A stretch of 64,000 bases of DNA from contig CAJTLT010000002.1 in NCBI GenBank assembly GCA_910577375.1, forward strand, positions 186,001-250,000, in the 5' to 3' direction. Origin of the DNA: an uncultured Christensenella sp. Lineage in GTDB: Bacteria; Bacillota; Clostridia; Christensenellales; Borkfalkiaceae. A program made the translations under genes and the position numbers. The notes beneath the pieces were generated by a model. It had not been told where the DNA came from, did not search any database, and saw nothing but the letters and a program-made list of their open reading frames with translations. Each line of letters opens with the position of its first letter. Position 1 is the stretch's first letter. Shown here one piece after another: positions 1 to 6,600 of this stretch.

Positions 1-607
1 ATTCCCCGCCGTTGCAATCTTCTTTATCGAGAGCGATTTTAATATGGTCGGGATTGATAGCGGTTGCGTCGTTTTTGGTAAGCTCTGCGTCTTTATCGTC
101 GGTGATGAGAACATTGAGCTTGTCCCCGCTTTCGCTTGGATAAAATATAATATAGTTTGTGCTTTTATTATCTTTGGTTTGTGTGTATTGCTGGCTTTCG
201 AACGCGATGACGAACTTTTCAAAATTGATTTTGTTGTCGGAGCCGAGTTCGAAACCTATTTCCGTATTCAAAAAGCCCTCTTTGCCGACAAGCTCGGGAT
301 TTTTGTTTTCTTCGGTAGGTTTTTCGCCGTCGTTGAAATACCAGTTATACGCAAGGTTCTTTCTGAAATTGACGGAATCGCCGTCCGACTTCAAAACGAA
401 CATTGTGAAATAGTTAAGATTTTCCCCTTCGCCGTCGGCGTGCGCCCATATTTCGGCATTGCCGGAGGTTAAGAAAACGCTGGAACCCGATATGGTTACG
501 CTTCTGTCCGCATTTGCGGCTATAAGCCCGAAAGCGGTTGCGACGGAGATTACAAGCGCCGCGGCAAGAGCGGCTATTGAAAACAGTTTTATTTTTAAAG
601 ACTTCAT
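1..607 (-). CDS. Secreted protein, N-terminal part (runs off the window)
   Basis: An open frame starts at the ATG on the minus strand at 607-605 and runs without a stop off the left edge (about 202 codons visible). The N-terminus (MKSLKIKLFSIAALAAALV...) is a typical signal peptide: Lys-rich start, then a hydrophobic core to about residue 25 and an ANA-type cleavage site near residue 32. There is no lipobox Cys, so it is probably exported and released or cell-surface anchored by its missing C-terminus. The mature part is rich in Asn, Asp, Glu and Ser and looks like a beta-rich extracellular domain. I do not recognise the family. The frame is partial, so the C-terminus and any anchor cannot be judged. 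Confidence 0.7.
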   Translation of the reverse strand, partial: MKSLKIKLFSIAALAAALVISVATAFGLIAANADRSVTISGSSVFLTSGNAEIWAHADGEGENLNYFTMFVLKSDGDSVNFRKNLAYNWYFNDGEKPTEENKNPELVGKEGFLNTEIGFELGSDNKINFEKFVIAFESQQYTQTKDNKSTNYIIFYPSESGDKLNVLITDDKDAELTKNDATAINPDHIKIALDKEDCNGGE

Positions 608-785
608 ATATTATCCCGTGTGCGCCGAAAGCGCATAAAACATGATTATAAAAAATTTCGGTTACAAATAATTGTACTTATTTATTTTACAATAATAATA
701 ATGGGTTGTCAAACAGTTTTGCACGCGCGCAAAAGGTTTTTTGTTTGTCGACGATACCCTTTGACGTTCACGACAAAGCAAACAA

Positions 786-824
786 GAAAAAGCAAAAAAA
801 CGGCGGAGCGTTTCCGCTCCGCCG
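786..824 (-). terminator. Rho-independent terminator of the 853-2730 lipoprotein gene
   Basis: A 10-bp GC-rich stem (801-810 with 815-824, loop of 4) is followed on the minus strand by a run of seven T and further T-rich sequence. It lies 29 nt past the stop codon. Confidence 0.85.
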
Positions 825-852
825 CAAATCGAAATTTTATTTGCCGTTTTAT

Positions 853-2730
853 TTATCCTAAAAGAGTGCTTTGCTTGCCTGCAAGTATACCCGCAACCGT
901 GTTGGTATAATATACGTCTTCGCTGTCAAAATGAGCGACGCCGGCAGACAGACCGTTGATGTAAAATTCAAAATAATCTTCGCTTTGACTGTAACCGAGA
1001 TAAAAAGAGCCGTTTTCAAAGTCTTCTATATAGCACTCTTTTAAATCGCCGTAATCTTCGAATTCAAGCGCTTTTCCGTCGTATTCTACCGTTATACCGA
1101 GAAGTCCGCCTTTGTTATCAACAAGGTTTGTAACATTGAGGGAAACATAGGTATCGTCTGCATAAATACCTATATTCTGGGAAATGCTTTCATAAACTTT
1201 TTCGATTTCGATTGTTTTTGCCGCGTTGATATCCGCAAGGGAAACGGTAGCTTCGTACTCAACAGTAGCGTCAACGTCTACGACTGCAACGCTTTCCAGC
1301 CATTCTTCATCAAACAACATACCCTGGCTATTGGTTACTTTTGCGGTAACTTGCTGACCGGTGATTTCGTTGCCGTTCAGAGAATAAACGATTTTAACGT
1401 TTTCAAACGTGTTTTCGATAATAAAAGTCAATTCCTCTTCTTCTGCCGCGGGAGAAACTTCGCCTTCACCGACGGAAGGTCCGTCGTTATCGGCAACGCC
1501 CGAAGACTTGATTGTGACTGATTTTTCGGTAACGTTCTGCAAAAGCGTATCCACAAACGCTTTGATTGAGTTGAGTTTTTCTTTGAACTGGGTTTCCGTA
1601 ACGCCGCCCATACCGAGCATAAAACCGACTGTAAGTTTATCGAACGTTTTATCGATAGACAACTGCGTGCTGCCGGTAGATTCTTTAATGAGGTCGTTTA
1701 CAACGTTTTTTAGCTCTTCCGAGCTGATAACTCTTACAAGATAGTCGTATGTAGTTTCGTTTGCGTTGGGCTTCAACAGAATTTTATCTGCGATTTCTTT
1801 AAGCATTTCATAAACCTGTTCCGTCTGGATATCAGACCCGTCGGGAGCGACAAGATTATCTTTGATTGCCTTTACAAGGTCCGCGGGAGCAATAAGGTTG
1901 ATGAAAGGAGAAAGCACGCCTTTCAGAGTTTTGTTATTAAGGATTTCGCCGACGGTGGTGTTTATTGAAATACCGCCGAGGAATTCTTTAACGGCTTTGA
2001 CCGCGTTGTAAACGGCTTTGTTGAGGTCGACGGTGGCTTTTCCGCTTTCAACTGTCAAAGCGCCGAACGAGTCCGCGAGAGCCATAGCGGTATAGCTTTC
2101 CAATCCGAGAACGCCCTCTACCGCCGCGCCGATTTCTTCTTCTACATTCACATTGCCGAGAATTTCGTCGAGAGCGCCGGTTATTTCGTCCATATCCTCC
2201 CCGCCTTCGGGAAGTTCCATAAAGTCTTTAAGCGCGCCCGCATACAAAAATTCCGCTTTGGAATAATCGGTTATCGCATTTTCAAGGTAATCGGATACGA
2301 ACAGTTTGCCCGCACGAAGGAAAACATACATATAAGACGTTTCCGTTTTTTCGCTGCACGTATCTTCTATTACGTGGGAAACGTCCAAATCGCCTGTTTC
2401 GAGGTTGGCTTTGAGATTTACCACCGCGTCAAAAACAGACGTAGAACTTCTGCCTTCGATTTTGTCGGCTTTTTTGCCGTTTACGTAATTGTAATAATCA
2501 TACGCAGTGTTAACGGTGACGTTAAAATCAGCGCCGAACGCTTTTATTTCCTGCCCGAGCGCGCCGTTGATAAGCGCCGCATGTTCGCCCGCAACACCCA
2601 CGACGGCGTTATTACCGTTGTCATCATTGTCATCGTTGCCATTATCGGGATTGCACGCAGTGAAAGCGAATACAGAACAGCCCATTACCGCGGCAACGCC
2701 GATTACCGATAATTTTTTTAAACTTTTCAT
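853..2730 (-). CDS. Large secreted lipoprotein of unknown function
   Basis: 625 residues. A signal peptide ends in the lipobox FTAC with Cys26, so the protein should be lipid-anchored on the outer face of the membrane. An Asn/Asp/Gly-rich flexible linker follows (about residues 27-41), then a long globular region with no catalytic motif I recognise. A short acidic stretch lies near residues 430-440. The start is supported by AAAGGAG placed 6 nt before the ATG. The gene is monocistronic: its own promoter is at 2826-2854 and its own terminator at 786-824. The leader has several strong hairpins, one covering the ribosome site. Function unknown; it could be a substrate-binding or surface-structural lipoprotein. 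Confidence 0.8.
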   Translation of the reverse strand: MKSLKKLSVIGVAAVMGCSVFAFTACNPDNGNDDNDDNGNNAVVGVAGEHAALINGALGQEIKAFGADFNVTVNTAYDYYNYVNGKKADKIEGRSSTSVFDAVVNLKANLETGDLDVSHVIEDTCSEKTETSYMYVFLRAGKLFVSDYLENAITDYSKAEFLYAGALKDFMELPEGGEDMDEITGALDEILGNVNVEEEIGAAVEGVLGLESYTAMALADSFGALTVESGKATVDLNKAVYNAVKAVKEFLGGISINTTVGEILNNKTLKGVLSPFINLIAPADLVKAIKDNLVAPDGSDIQTEQVYEMLKEIADKILLKPNANETTYDYLVRVISSEELKNVVNDLIKESTGSTQLSIDKTFDKLTVGFMLGMGGVTETQFKEKLNSIKAFVDTLLQNVTEKSVTIKSSGVADNDGPSVGEGEVSPAAEEEELTFIIENTFENVKIVYSLNGNEITGQQVTAKVTNSQGMLFDEEWLESVAVVDVDATVEYEATVSLADINAAKTIEIEKVYESISQNIGIYADDTYVSLNVTNLVDNKGGLLGITVEYDGKALEFEDYGDLKECYIEDFENGSFYLGYSQSEDYFEFYINGLSAGVAHFDSEDVYYTNTVAGILAGKQSTLLG

Positions 2731-2819
2731 ATAATCTCCTTTCGACCGAAAAGGAGCACTGTTGTTTGCGCGTTTTAAACGCGCAAACGGGGTACCCCGT
2801 TTGTTCGGTTTGAATTTAC
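2731..2819 (-). promoter_or_regulatory. Structured 5' leader with hairpin over the ribosome-binding site
   Basis: The leader of the lipoprotein mRNA contains three back-to-back self-complementary elements: an 18-bp perfect palindrome (2786-2803, core GGGGTACCCC), a 12+1+12 inverted repeat (2765-2789), and CTCCTTT...AAAGGAG, in which the right arm is the Shine-Dalgarno itself. The first two overlap by a few bases, so they may be alternatives. The layout suggests translational control. The ligand or trigger is unknown. Confidence 0.5.
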
Positions 2820-2825
2820 CATATT

Positions 2826-2854
2826 ATTATATTATAAAAGCGGGAAAATGTCAA
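2826..2854 (-). promoter_or_regulatory. Sigma-A promoter of the lipoprotein gene
   Basis: On the minus strand TTGACA (2854-2849), 17 bp, TATAAT (2831-2826): a perfect consensus. It is back-to-back with the riboswitch promoter that starts at 2873. Confidence 0.8.
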
Positions 2855-2872
2855 ATAACCGAAAGAAATTTC

Positions 2873-2901
2873 TTTACTTTGCCGTTTAAACGTGTTATCA
2901 T
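2873..2901 (+). promoter_or_regulatory. Promoter of the lysine riboswitch / asd-dapA-dapB transcript
   Basis: TTTACT (2873-2878), 17 bp, TATCAT (2896-2901). The predicted start near 2908 lies just before the first conserved riboswitch bases. Confidence 0.65.
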
Positions 2902-2907
2902 AAACAG

Positions 2908-3065
2908 GCAAATCAGAGGAGCGGACGGGCAAAAGTAGCCTTGGCTTAGGAATCTGAAAGGAATTCCGTTTGAAACCGAGGTAAAAGGGCGCCTCCGCCG
3001 AGATGCGGCTTTCTTTCGCGCCGCGTCGGGCGCACGGGTTAACACCTTTGCGACTGTCACTTTAA
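2908..3065 (+). ncRNA. Lysine riboswitch (L box)
   Basis: Landmarks of the lysine aptamer occur in order: AGAGGAGCG (2915-2923), AAAAGTAGCC (2931-2940), the GGGCGCC...CCGCCGA segment (2987-3001), CGTCGGGCGCACGGG (3024-3038) and GCGACTGTCACT (3050-3061). These match the known five-helix aptamer in which the first and last elements pair. It lies upstream of lysine genes and is followed by a terminator, so lysine binding should stop transcription before asd. Identification is by conserved segments and context; no covariance model was run. Confidence 0.85.
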
Positions 3066-3086
3066 GTGTTGCGCTGTTTGCTTACG

Positions 3087-3114
3087 GGCAGCGTCAGGCT
3101 GTCTTTTATTTTAT
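3087..3114 (+). terminator. Riboswitch-controlled terminator
   Basis: GGCAGC (3087-3092) pairs with GCTGTC (3098-3103), followed by TTTTATTTTA. An alternative pairing (CGCTG near 3072 with CAGCG at 3089-3093) could act as the antiterminator. It sits between the lysine aptamer and the asd start, as expected for an OFF switch. Confidence 0.65.
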
Positions 3115-3170
3115 ATGCCGTATTTACCCGCATATTTTTACGGCGCGGCGGCATTGCAACAGGAGATTTT

Positions 3171-4247
3171 ATGAAACAGTACAAGGTCGGCGTTATAGGC
3201 GCGACGGGCATGGTCGGGCAGAGGTTTTTACTGCTTTTGGAAAACCACCCTTTATTCGAGGTTAAGGTTCTTGCCGCATCTTCTTCTTCCGCTGGCAAAT
3301 CTTACAAAAACGCGGTTAAAAAATGGCATATGCAGGCGGCTATGCCCGCAAAGTTTGCGGATATGACAGTTTTTGACGCAGACGCGGACAAGGAAAAAAT
3401 CGCGGCGGAAGTTGATTTCTGTTTTTGCGCGGTCAATATGAAAAAGGAAGATATCCGCGATTTGGAATACGCTTATGCAAAGCTGGAATGCCCGATAGTT
3501 TCAAACAATTCGGCGCACCGCTTTACCGACGACGTTCCCATGATTATACCCGAGGTAAACGCGGAACATCTCGAAGTTATTTCAGCACAGCGCAAAAGGC
3601 TGGGCACAAAACGCGGATTTATCGCGGTTAAGAGCAATTGTTCGCTTCAATCGTATGTTCCTCTTTTGCACCCTTTGAAAAAGTTCGGGATTAAAGAGGT
3701 TGCCGTATGCACTTATCAGGCGATTTCCGGCGCGGGAAAGACATTTGAAACAATGCCCGAAATTTGCGACAACGTAATTCCCTTTATCGGCGGCGAGGAA
3801 GAAAAGAGCGAAAAAGAGCCGCTCAAAATATGGGGCTCGGCGGAGAACGGAAAAATCGTTCCCGCGGCGTCGCCCAAAATCACAGCGCAATGTTTGCGCG
3901 TTCCCGTATCGGACGGACACACTGCCGCATGCTTTGTGAAATTTGACAAAAAGCCGAAAAAGGAAGAAATACTTTCCGCCTGGAAAGAGTTTTACGGCGA
4001 ACCGCAGACTTTGGGATTGCCTTCCGCGCCCAAACAGTTTATTCATTATTTCGAAGAAGACAACAGACCCCAGCCCGCTCTGGACAGAAACCTTGAAAAC
4101 GGAATGGCGGTCTGCGCGGGAAGACTCAGGGAAGACAGCGTTTACGATTATAAATTTATAGGGTTTTCCCACAACACCTTGCGCGGAGCGGCGGGCGGCG
4201 CGGTTTTGCTTGCGGAACTGCTTGCGGCGAAAGGATATTTCGATTAA
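3171..4247 (+). CDS. asd: Aspartate-semialdehyde dehydrogenase, archaeal/fungal-type
   Basis: 358 residues; catalyses NADPH-dependent reduction of aspartyl-phosphate to aspartate semialdehyde, the branch point to lysine, threonine and methionine. The N-terminus has the nucleotide-binding motif GVIGATGMVGQRF. The catalytic Cys157 lies in KSNCS, QAISGAG follows, and RVPVSDGHT carries the catalytic His. The RVPVSDGHT motif and the length fit the archaeal/fungal-like subfamily rather than the E. coli type. The frame is open further upstream, but the ATG at 3171 has AGGAGA 4 nt before it and avoids the terminator. It is the first gene of the operon under the lysine riboswitch. Confidence 0.93.
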   Translation: MKQYKVGVIGATGMVGQRFLLLLENHPLFEVKVLAASSSSAGKSYKNAVKKWHMQAAMPAKFADMTVFDADADKEKIAAEVDFCFCAVNMKKEDIRDLEYAYAKLECPIVSNNSAHRFTDDVPMIIPEVNAEHLEVISAQRKRLGTKRGFIAVKSNCSLQSYVPLLHPLKKFGIKEVAVCTYQAISGAGKTFETMPEICDNVIPFIGGEEEKSEKEPLKIWGSAENGKIVPAASPKITAQCLRVPVSDGHTAACFVKFDKKPKKEEILSAWKEFYGEPQTLGLPSAPKQFIHYFEEDNRPQPALDRNLENGMAVCAGRLREDSVYDYKFIGFSHNTLRGAAGGAVLLAELLAAKGYFD

Positions 4248-4345
4248 CTAAATAACGTTTTTCCGCTTAAAATATAATTAACGGCGCATTGAAAAATAAT
4301 TTATAACCGCGCCGCGGGCAACGGAACAATATAAAAGGAGTTTTT

Positions 4346-5233
4346 ATGGTTGGGTTTTGCAACGGAATTTTAACCGCTATGATAACGCCGTTTACCGACA
4401 ACGGAGTTAATTTTGAAGAGTTCGGCAAAATGATAGATTATCAGATTGACGGCGGCACGGACGCGCTTGTAGTTCTCGGAACTACGGGCGAACCCGCTAC
4501 GATGACCGAGGATGAAAAGACCGAGGTTATAAAGTTTGCGGTTAAATATGCGGCGGGGCGGATTAAAATAATTATCGGCACGGGCAGCAACGACACGGCA
4601 AAGGCTGTTGCCGCTTCTCAAAGGGCTGAAAAGCTCGGGGCGGACGGCGTTCTCGTGGTTACCCCCTATTATAACAAATGCACGCAAAAGGGATTGCTGG
4701 AATATTACAAGGCGGTTTGCTCGGCTGTTAAAATCCCCGTAATCGCTTACAACGTCCCCTCCCGCACGGCTGTGAACATTTTGCCCGAAACCGCGGAAAA
4801 GCTTGCGGATATACCCAATATGGCGGGCATCAAGGAAGCGAGCGGAAATATGGCGCAGGTTTGCGAAACAATGCGCAGAATACGCGGGAAAATGGATTTG
4901 TATTCGGGCGAGGACTTTTTGAATTTGCCCATGCTTGCAATCGGCGGGGCGGGGCTTATTTCAGTTACCTCTAACATAGCTCCCGCGCTTGTGAAAAAGA
5001 TGTATAACCTTGTAAAGGAAAACAAGCTTGACGAGGCGAACGAGGTTCAGGACTTTTTACTGCCTTTGGAGGACGCGTGCTTTTTGGAGGTAAACCCCAT
5101 TCCCGTTAAAGCGGCTTACAATATGCTTGGGTTCAACGCGGGCGTGCCCCGCTCTCCTTTGACCGAACTCGAACCCAAAAACAAGGACATATTGCGGGAG
5201 CAAATTAAAAAAGCGGGGTTGAAGGGCATATGA
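4346..5233 (+). CDS. dapA: 4-hydroxy-tetrahydrodipicolinate synthase
   Basis: 295 residues, the usual length of this TIM-barrel aldolase. It condenses pyruvate with aspartate semialdehyde, the first committed step to diaminopimelate and lysine. Signatures seen: GTTGE (45-49), the catalytic Tyr135 in AYNVPSRT, and the Schiff-base Lys163 in GIKEASG. AAAAGGAG sits 6 nt before the ATG. The gap of 98 nt after asd holds no clear terminator, so it should share the riboswitch-controlled transcript. It overlaps dapB by 4 nt (ATGA), indicating translational coupling. Confidence 0.95.
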   Translation: MVGFCNGILTAMITPFTDNGVNFEEFGKMIDYQIDGGTDALVVLGTTGEPATMTEDEKTEVIKFAVKYAAGRIKIIIGTGSNDTAKAVAASQRAEKLGADGVLVVTPYYNKCTQKGLLEYYKAVCSAVKIPVIAYNVPSRTAVNILPETAEKLADIPNMAGIKEASGNMAQVCETMRRIRGKMDLYSGEDFLNLPMLAIGGAGLISVTSNIAPALVKKMYNLVKENKLDEANEVQDFLLPLEDACFLEVNPIPVKAAYNMLGFNAGVPRSPLTELEPKNKDILREQIKKAGLKGI

Positions 5234-5985
5234 AAAAGGCTCTGATTTGCGGGATAAACGGTAAAATGGGCGAAAATCTTGTTTCGCTTTTGAACGGCGA
5301 CTGCGAAATGTGCGCGGTTTGCGGCGTGGATTTACACGCAAAAAGCGGATTGACCCCGATATATGCTTCGTTTAACGACGTTAAGGAAGATATAGACGTT
5401 ATTATAGATTTTTCTTCCCCCGCCGTTTTAAATGGCGAGCTCGAATATGCGGTTAAGCATAATTGCCCCGTTGTTCTTGCTACCACGGGTTACAGCGAAA
5501 GCGATTTGAAACTGATTGAAGAAGCGGCGAAAAAGGTTGCGGTTTTTAAAACGGGAAACTTTTCTTTGGGAATAAACCTTTTGGTTAAGCTTGTGAACAA
5601 AGCTGCGCAAACGCTTGGAGAAAGCTTTGACATAGAGATTATAGAAAAGCACCACAACAAAAAGGTTGACGCGCCTTCGGGCACGGCTTTGATGCTTGCG
5701 GACGGCGCAAACGCCGCATATGGCGGGGGCAAGCCTTATTTGAAGGGGCGCGACGGCATAACCGGAAAGCGCGGAAAAGAGATAGGCATACACGCGGTGC
5801 GCGGCGGAACTATAGTCGGCGAGCACGAAGTTATGTTCGCGGGCGAGGACGAAATTATAACCCTTTCCCATTCGGCGCGTTCCAAAAGAGTTTTTGCAGC
5901 AGGTGCGATACGTGCGGCGAAATGGCTTTGCGGAAAAGGCGCGGGTCTTTACGATATGGACGACGTTTTGGAAAACACAATATAA
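5230..5985 (+). CDS. dapB: 4-hydroxy-tetrahydrodipicolinate reductase
   Basis: 251 residues. Reduces the DapA product to tetrahydrodipicolinate with NAD(P)H. The Rossmann motif CGINGKMG lies at residues 7-14 and the catalytic/substrate motif EKHHNKKVDAPSGTA starts near residue 139 (tandem His, then Lys145). The start codon overlaps the dapA stop (ATGA). Last gene of the asd-dapA-dapB operon; a GC-rich terminator follows 9 nt after the stop. The later lysine genes (dapD/dapL, dapF, lysA) are not in this window. Confidence 0.95.
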   Translation: MKKALICGINGKMGENLVSLLNGDCEMCAVCGVDLHAKSGLTPIYASFNDVKEDIDVIIDFSSPAVLNGELEYAVKHNCPVVLATTGYSESDLKLIEEAAKKVAVFKTGNFSLGINLLVKLVNKAAQTLGESFDIEIIEKHHNKKVDAPSGTALMLADGANAAYGGGKPYLKGRDGITGKRGKEIGIHAVRGGTIVGEHEVMFAGEDEIITLSHSARSKRVFAAGAIRAAKWLCGKGAGLYDMDDVLENTI

Positions 5986-5993
5986 TAAAGATA

Positions 5994-6026
5994 CCCCCGC
6001 CGTTCTGCATACGGCGGGGGCTTTTA
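5994..6026. terminator. Terminator after dapB (usable from both sides)
   Basis: CCCCCGCCG (5994-6002) pairs with CGGCGGGGG (6012-6020), then CTTTTAAT. On the minus strand it is followed by TATCTTTATTAT, so it could also end a leftward transcript from the promoter at 6172-6200. Confidence 0.8.
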
Positions 6027-6146
6027 ATACGGCTTTGAGGTGCTGGAATCCAAGTAAAGGAAGAGATGAGATAAAATTACAAGGTTTTTTGCACGAAAGC
6101 GCGGTATTAAACAAAAATTTATTTAATAAATTTATTCGGTTTTGCC

Positions 6147-6171
6147 AACACTACCCACAATAGGTAGTGTT
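6147..6171. promoter_or_regulatory. Operator palindrome of the XRE gene at 6234
   Basis: AACACTACC (6147-6155) and GGTAGTGTT (6163-6171) form a perfect 9-bp inverted repeat with a 7-nt centre. Two direct copies of TTTTGGGTA follow at 6185-6193 and 6205-6213, exactly 20 bp apart, on the same DNA face. The palindrome covers the predicted start point of the leftward promoter. Confidence 0.65.
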
Positions 6172-6200
6172 ATTTTACTACTTGTTTTGGGTATTGTCAA
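6172..6200 (-). promoter_or_regulatory. Divergent promoter with no gene downstream
   Basis: On the minus strand TTGACA (6200-6195), 17 bp, TAAAAT (6177-6172). One of the TTTTGGGTA repeats lies in the spacer. The predicted transcript runs left from about 6165 and contains no ATG-initiated frame of any length before the terminator at 5994-6026. Confidence 0.55.
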
Positions 6201-6233
6201 CCCATTTTGGGTAGTTTAGGGTAAAATTTCAAT

Positions 6234-6440
6234 ATGAGCTTCAACGAAATATTAAGGGAAGTACGCCGCGAATGTAAGATGACGCAGAAAGACGTTTATC
6301 TGAAATTACAGGTTTCGCCCAACTGTTACGCCTCATGGGAGCAAGGAAGAACACAGCCTGACATTGAAAGCATCAAAAAACTTTGCGCCATTTTCGACGT
6401 GTCTGCCGATTATCTTCTCGGCATAGATAAAGACAAATAA
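6234..6440 (+). CDS. Small XRE-family HTH regulator (Cro/CI type)
   Basis: 68 residues, almost entirely one five-helix HTH_3 domain. The HTH segment is MTQKDVYLKLQVSPNCYASW, followed by EQGRTQPDIESIKKLCAIFDVSADYLLG. There is no ligand or dimerisation domain. No Shine-Dalgarno; a -10-like TAAAAT (6222-6227) ends 6 nt before the ATG, so a leaderless message is likely. Palindromic and direct repeats at 6147-6213 are probable autoregulatory operators. The C-terminus (SADYLLGIDKDK) resembles the SADYLLGLED tail of the XRE proteins at 50-55 kb. Its target other than itself is not evident. Confidence 0.85.
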   Translation: MSFNEILREVRRECKMTQKDVYLKLQVSPNCYASWEQGRTQPDIESIKKLCAIFDVSADYLLGIDKDK

Positions 6441-6479
6441 AAAAGCGCCCCGCCGTTTAAACGGCGGGGCGCTTTTTTA
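6441..6479. terminator. Bidirectional terminator
   Basis: A perfect palindrome (GCGCCCCGCCG, 6-nt TTTAAA centre, CGGCGGGGCGC) is flanked by A and T runs. It serves the XRE gene on the plus strand and probably the helicase gene on the minus strand. Confidence 0.85.
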
Positions 6480-6600
6480 TTTTCAATTTTAATTATTAAA
6501 TCAATATTAAAAGAATTATACAAACGCGCTAAGCTCACGTCCGATTTATTTACGGCGGCGCTTAAACGCGGGTTCTGCAAACGACAAGCCGCCAACCGCT

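Noticed and set aside
44..472. Long plus-strand open frame at the left edge
   Set aside because: It is antisense to the secreted-protein gene on the minus strand, whose signal peptide and codon pattern are convincing; the plus-strand frame has no ribosome site or recognisable domain.
3066..3170. N-terminal extension of asd
   Set aside because: The extra 35 codons lie over the riboswitch terminator; the ATG at 3171 has a good ribosome site and starts with the canonical nucleotide-binding motif.
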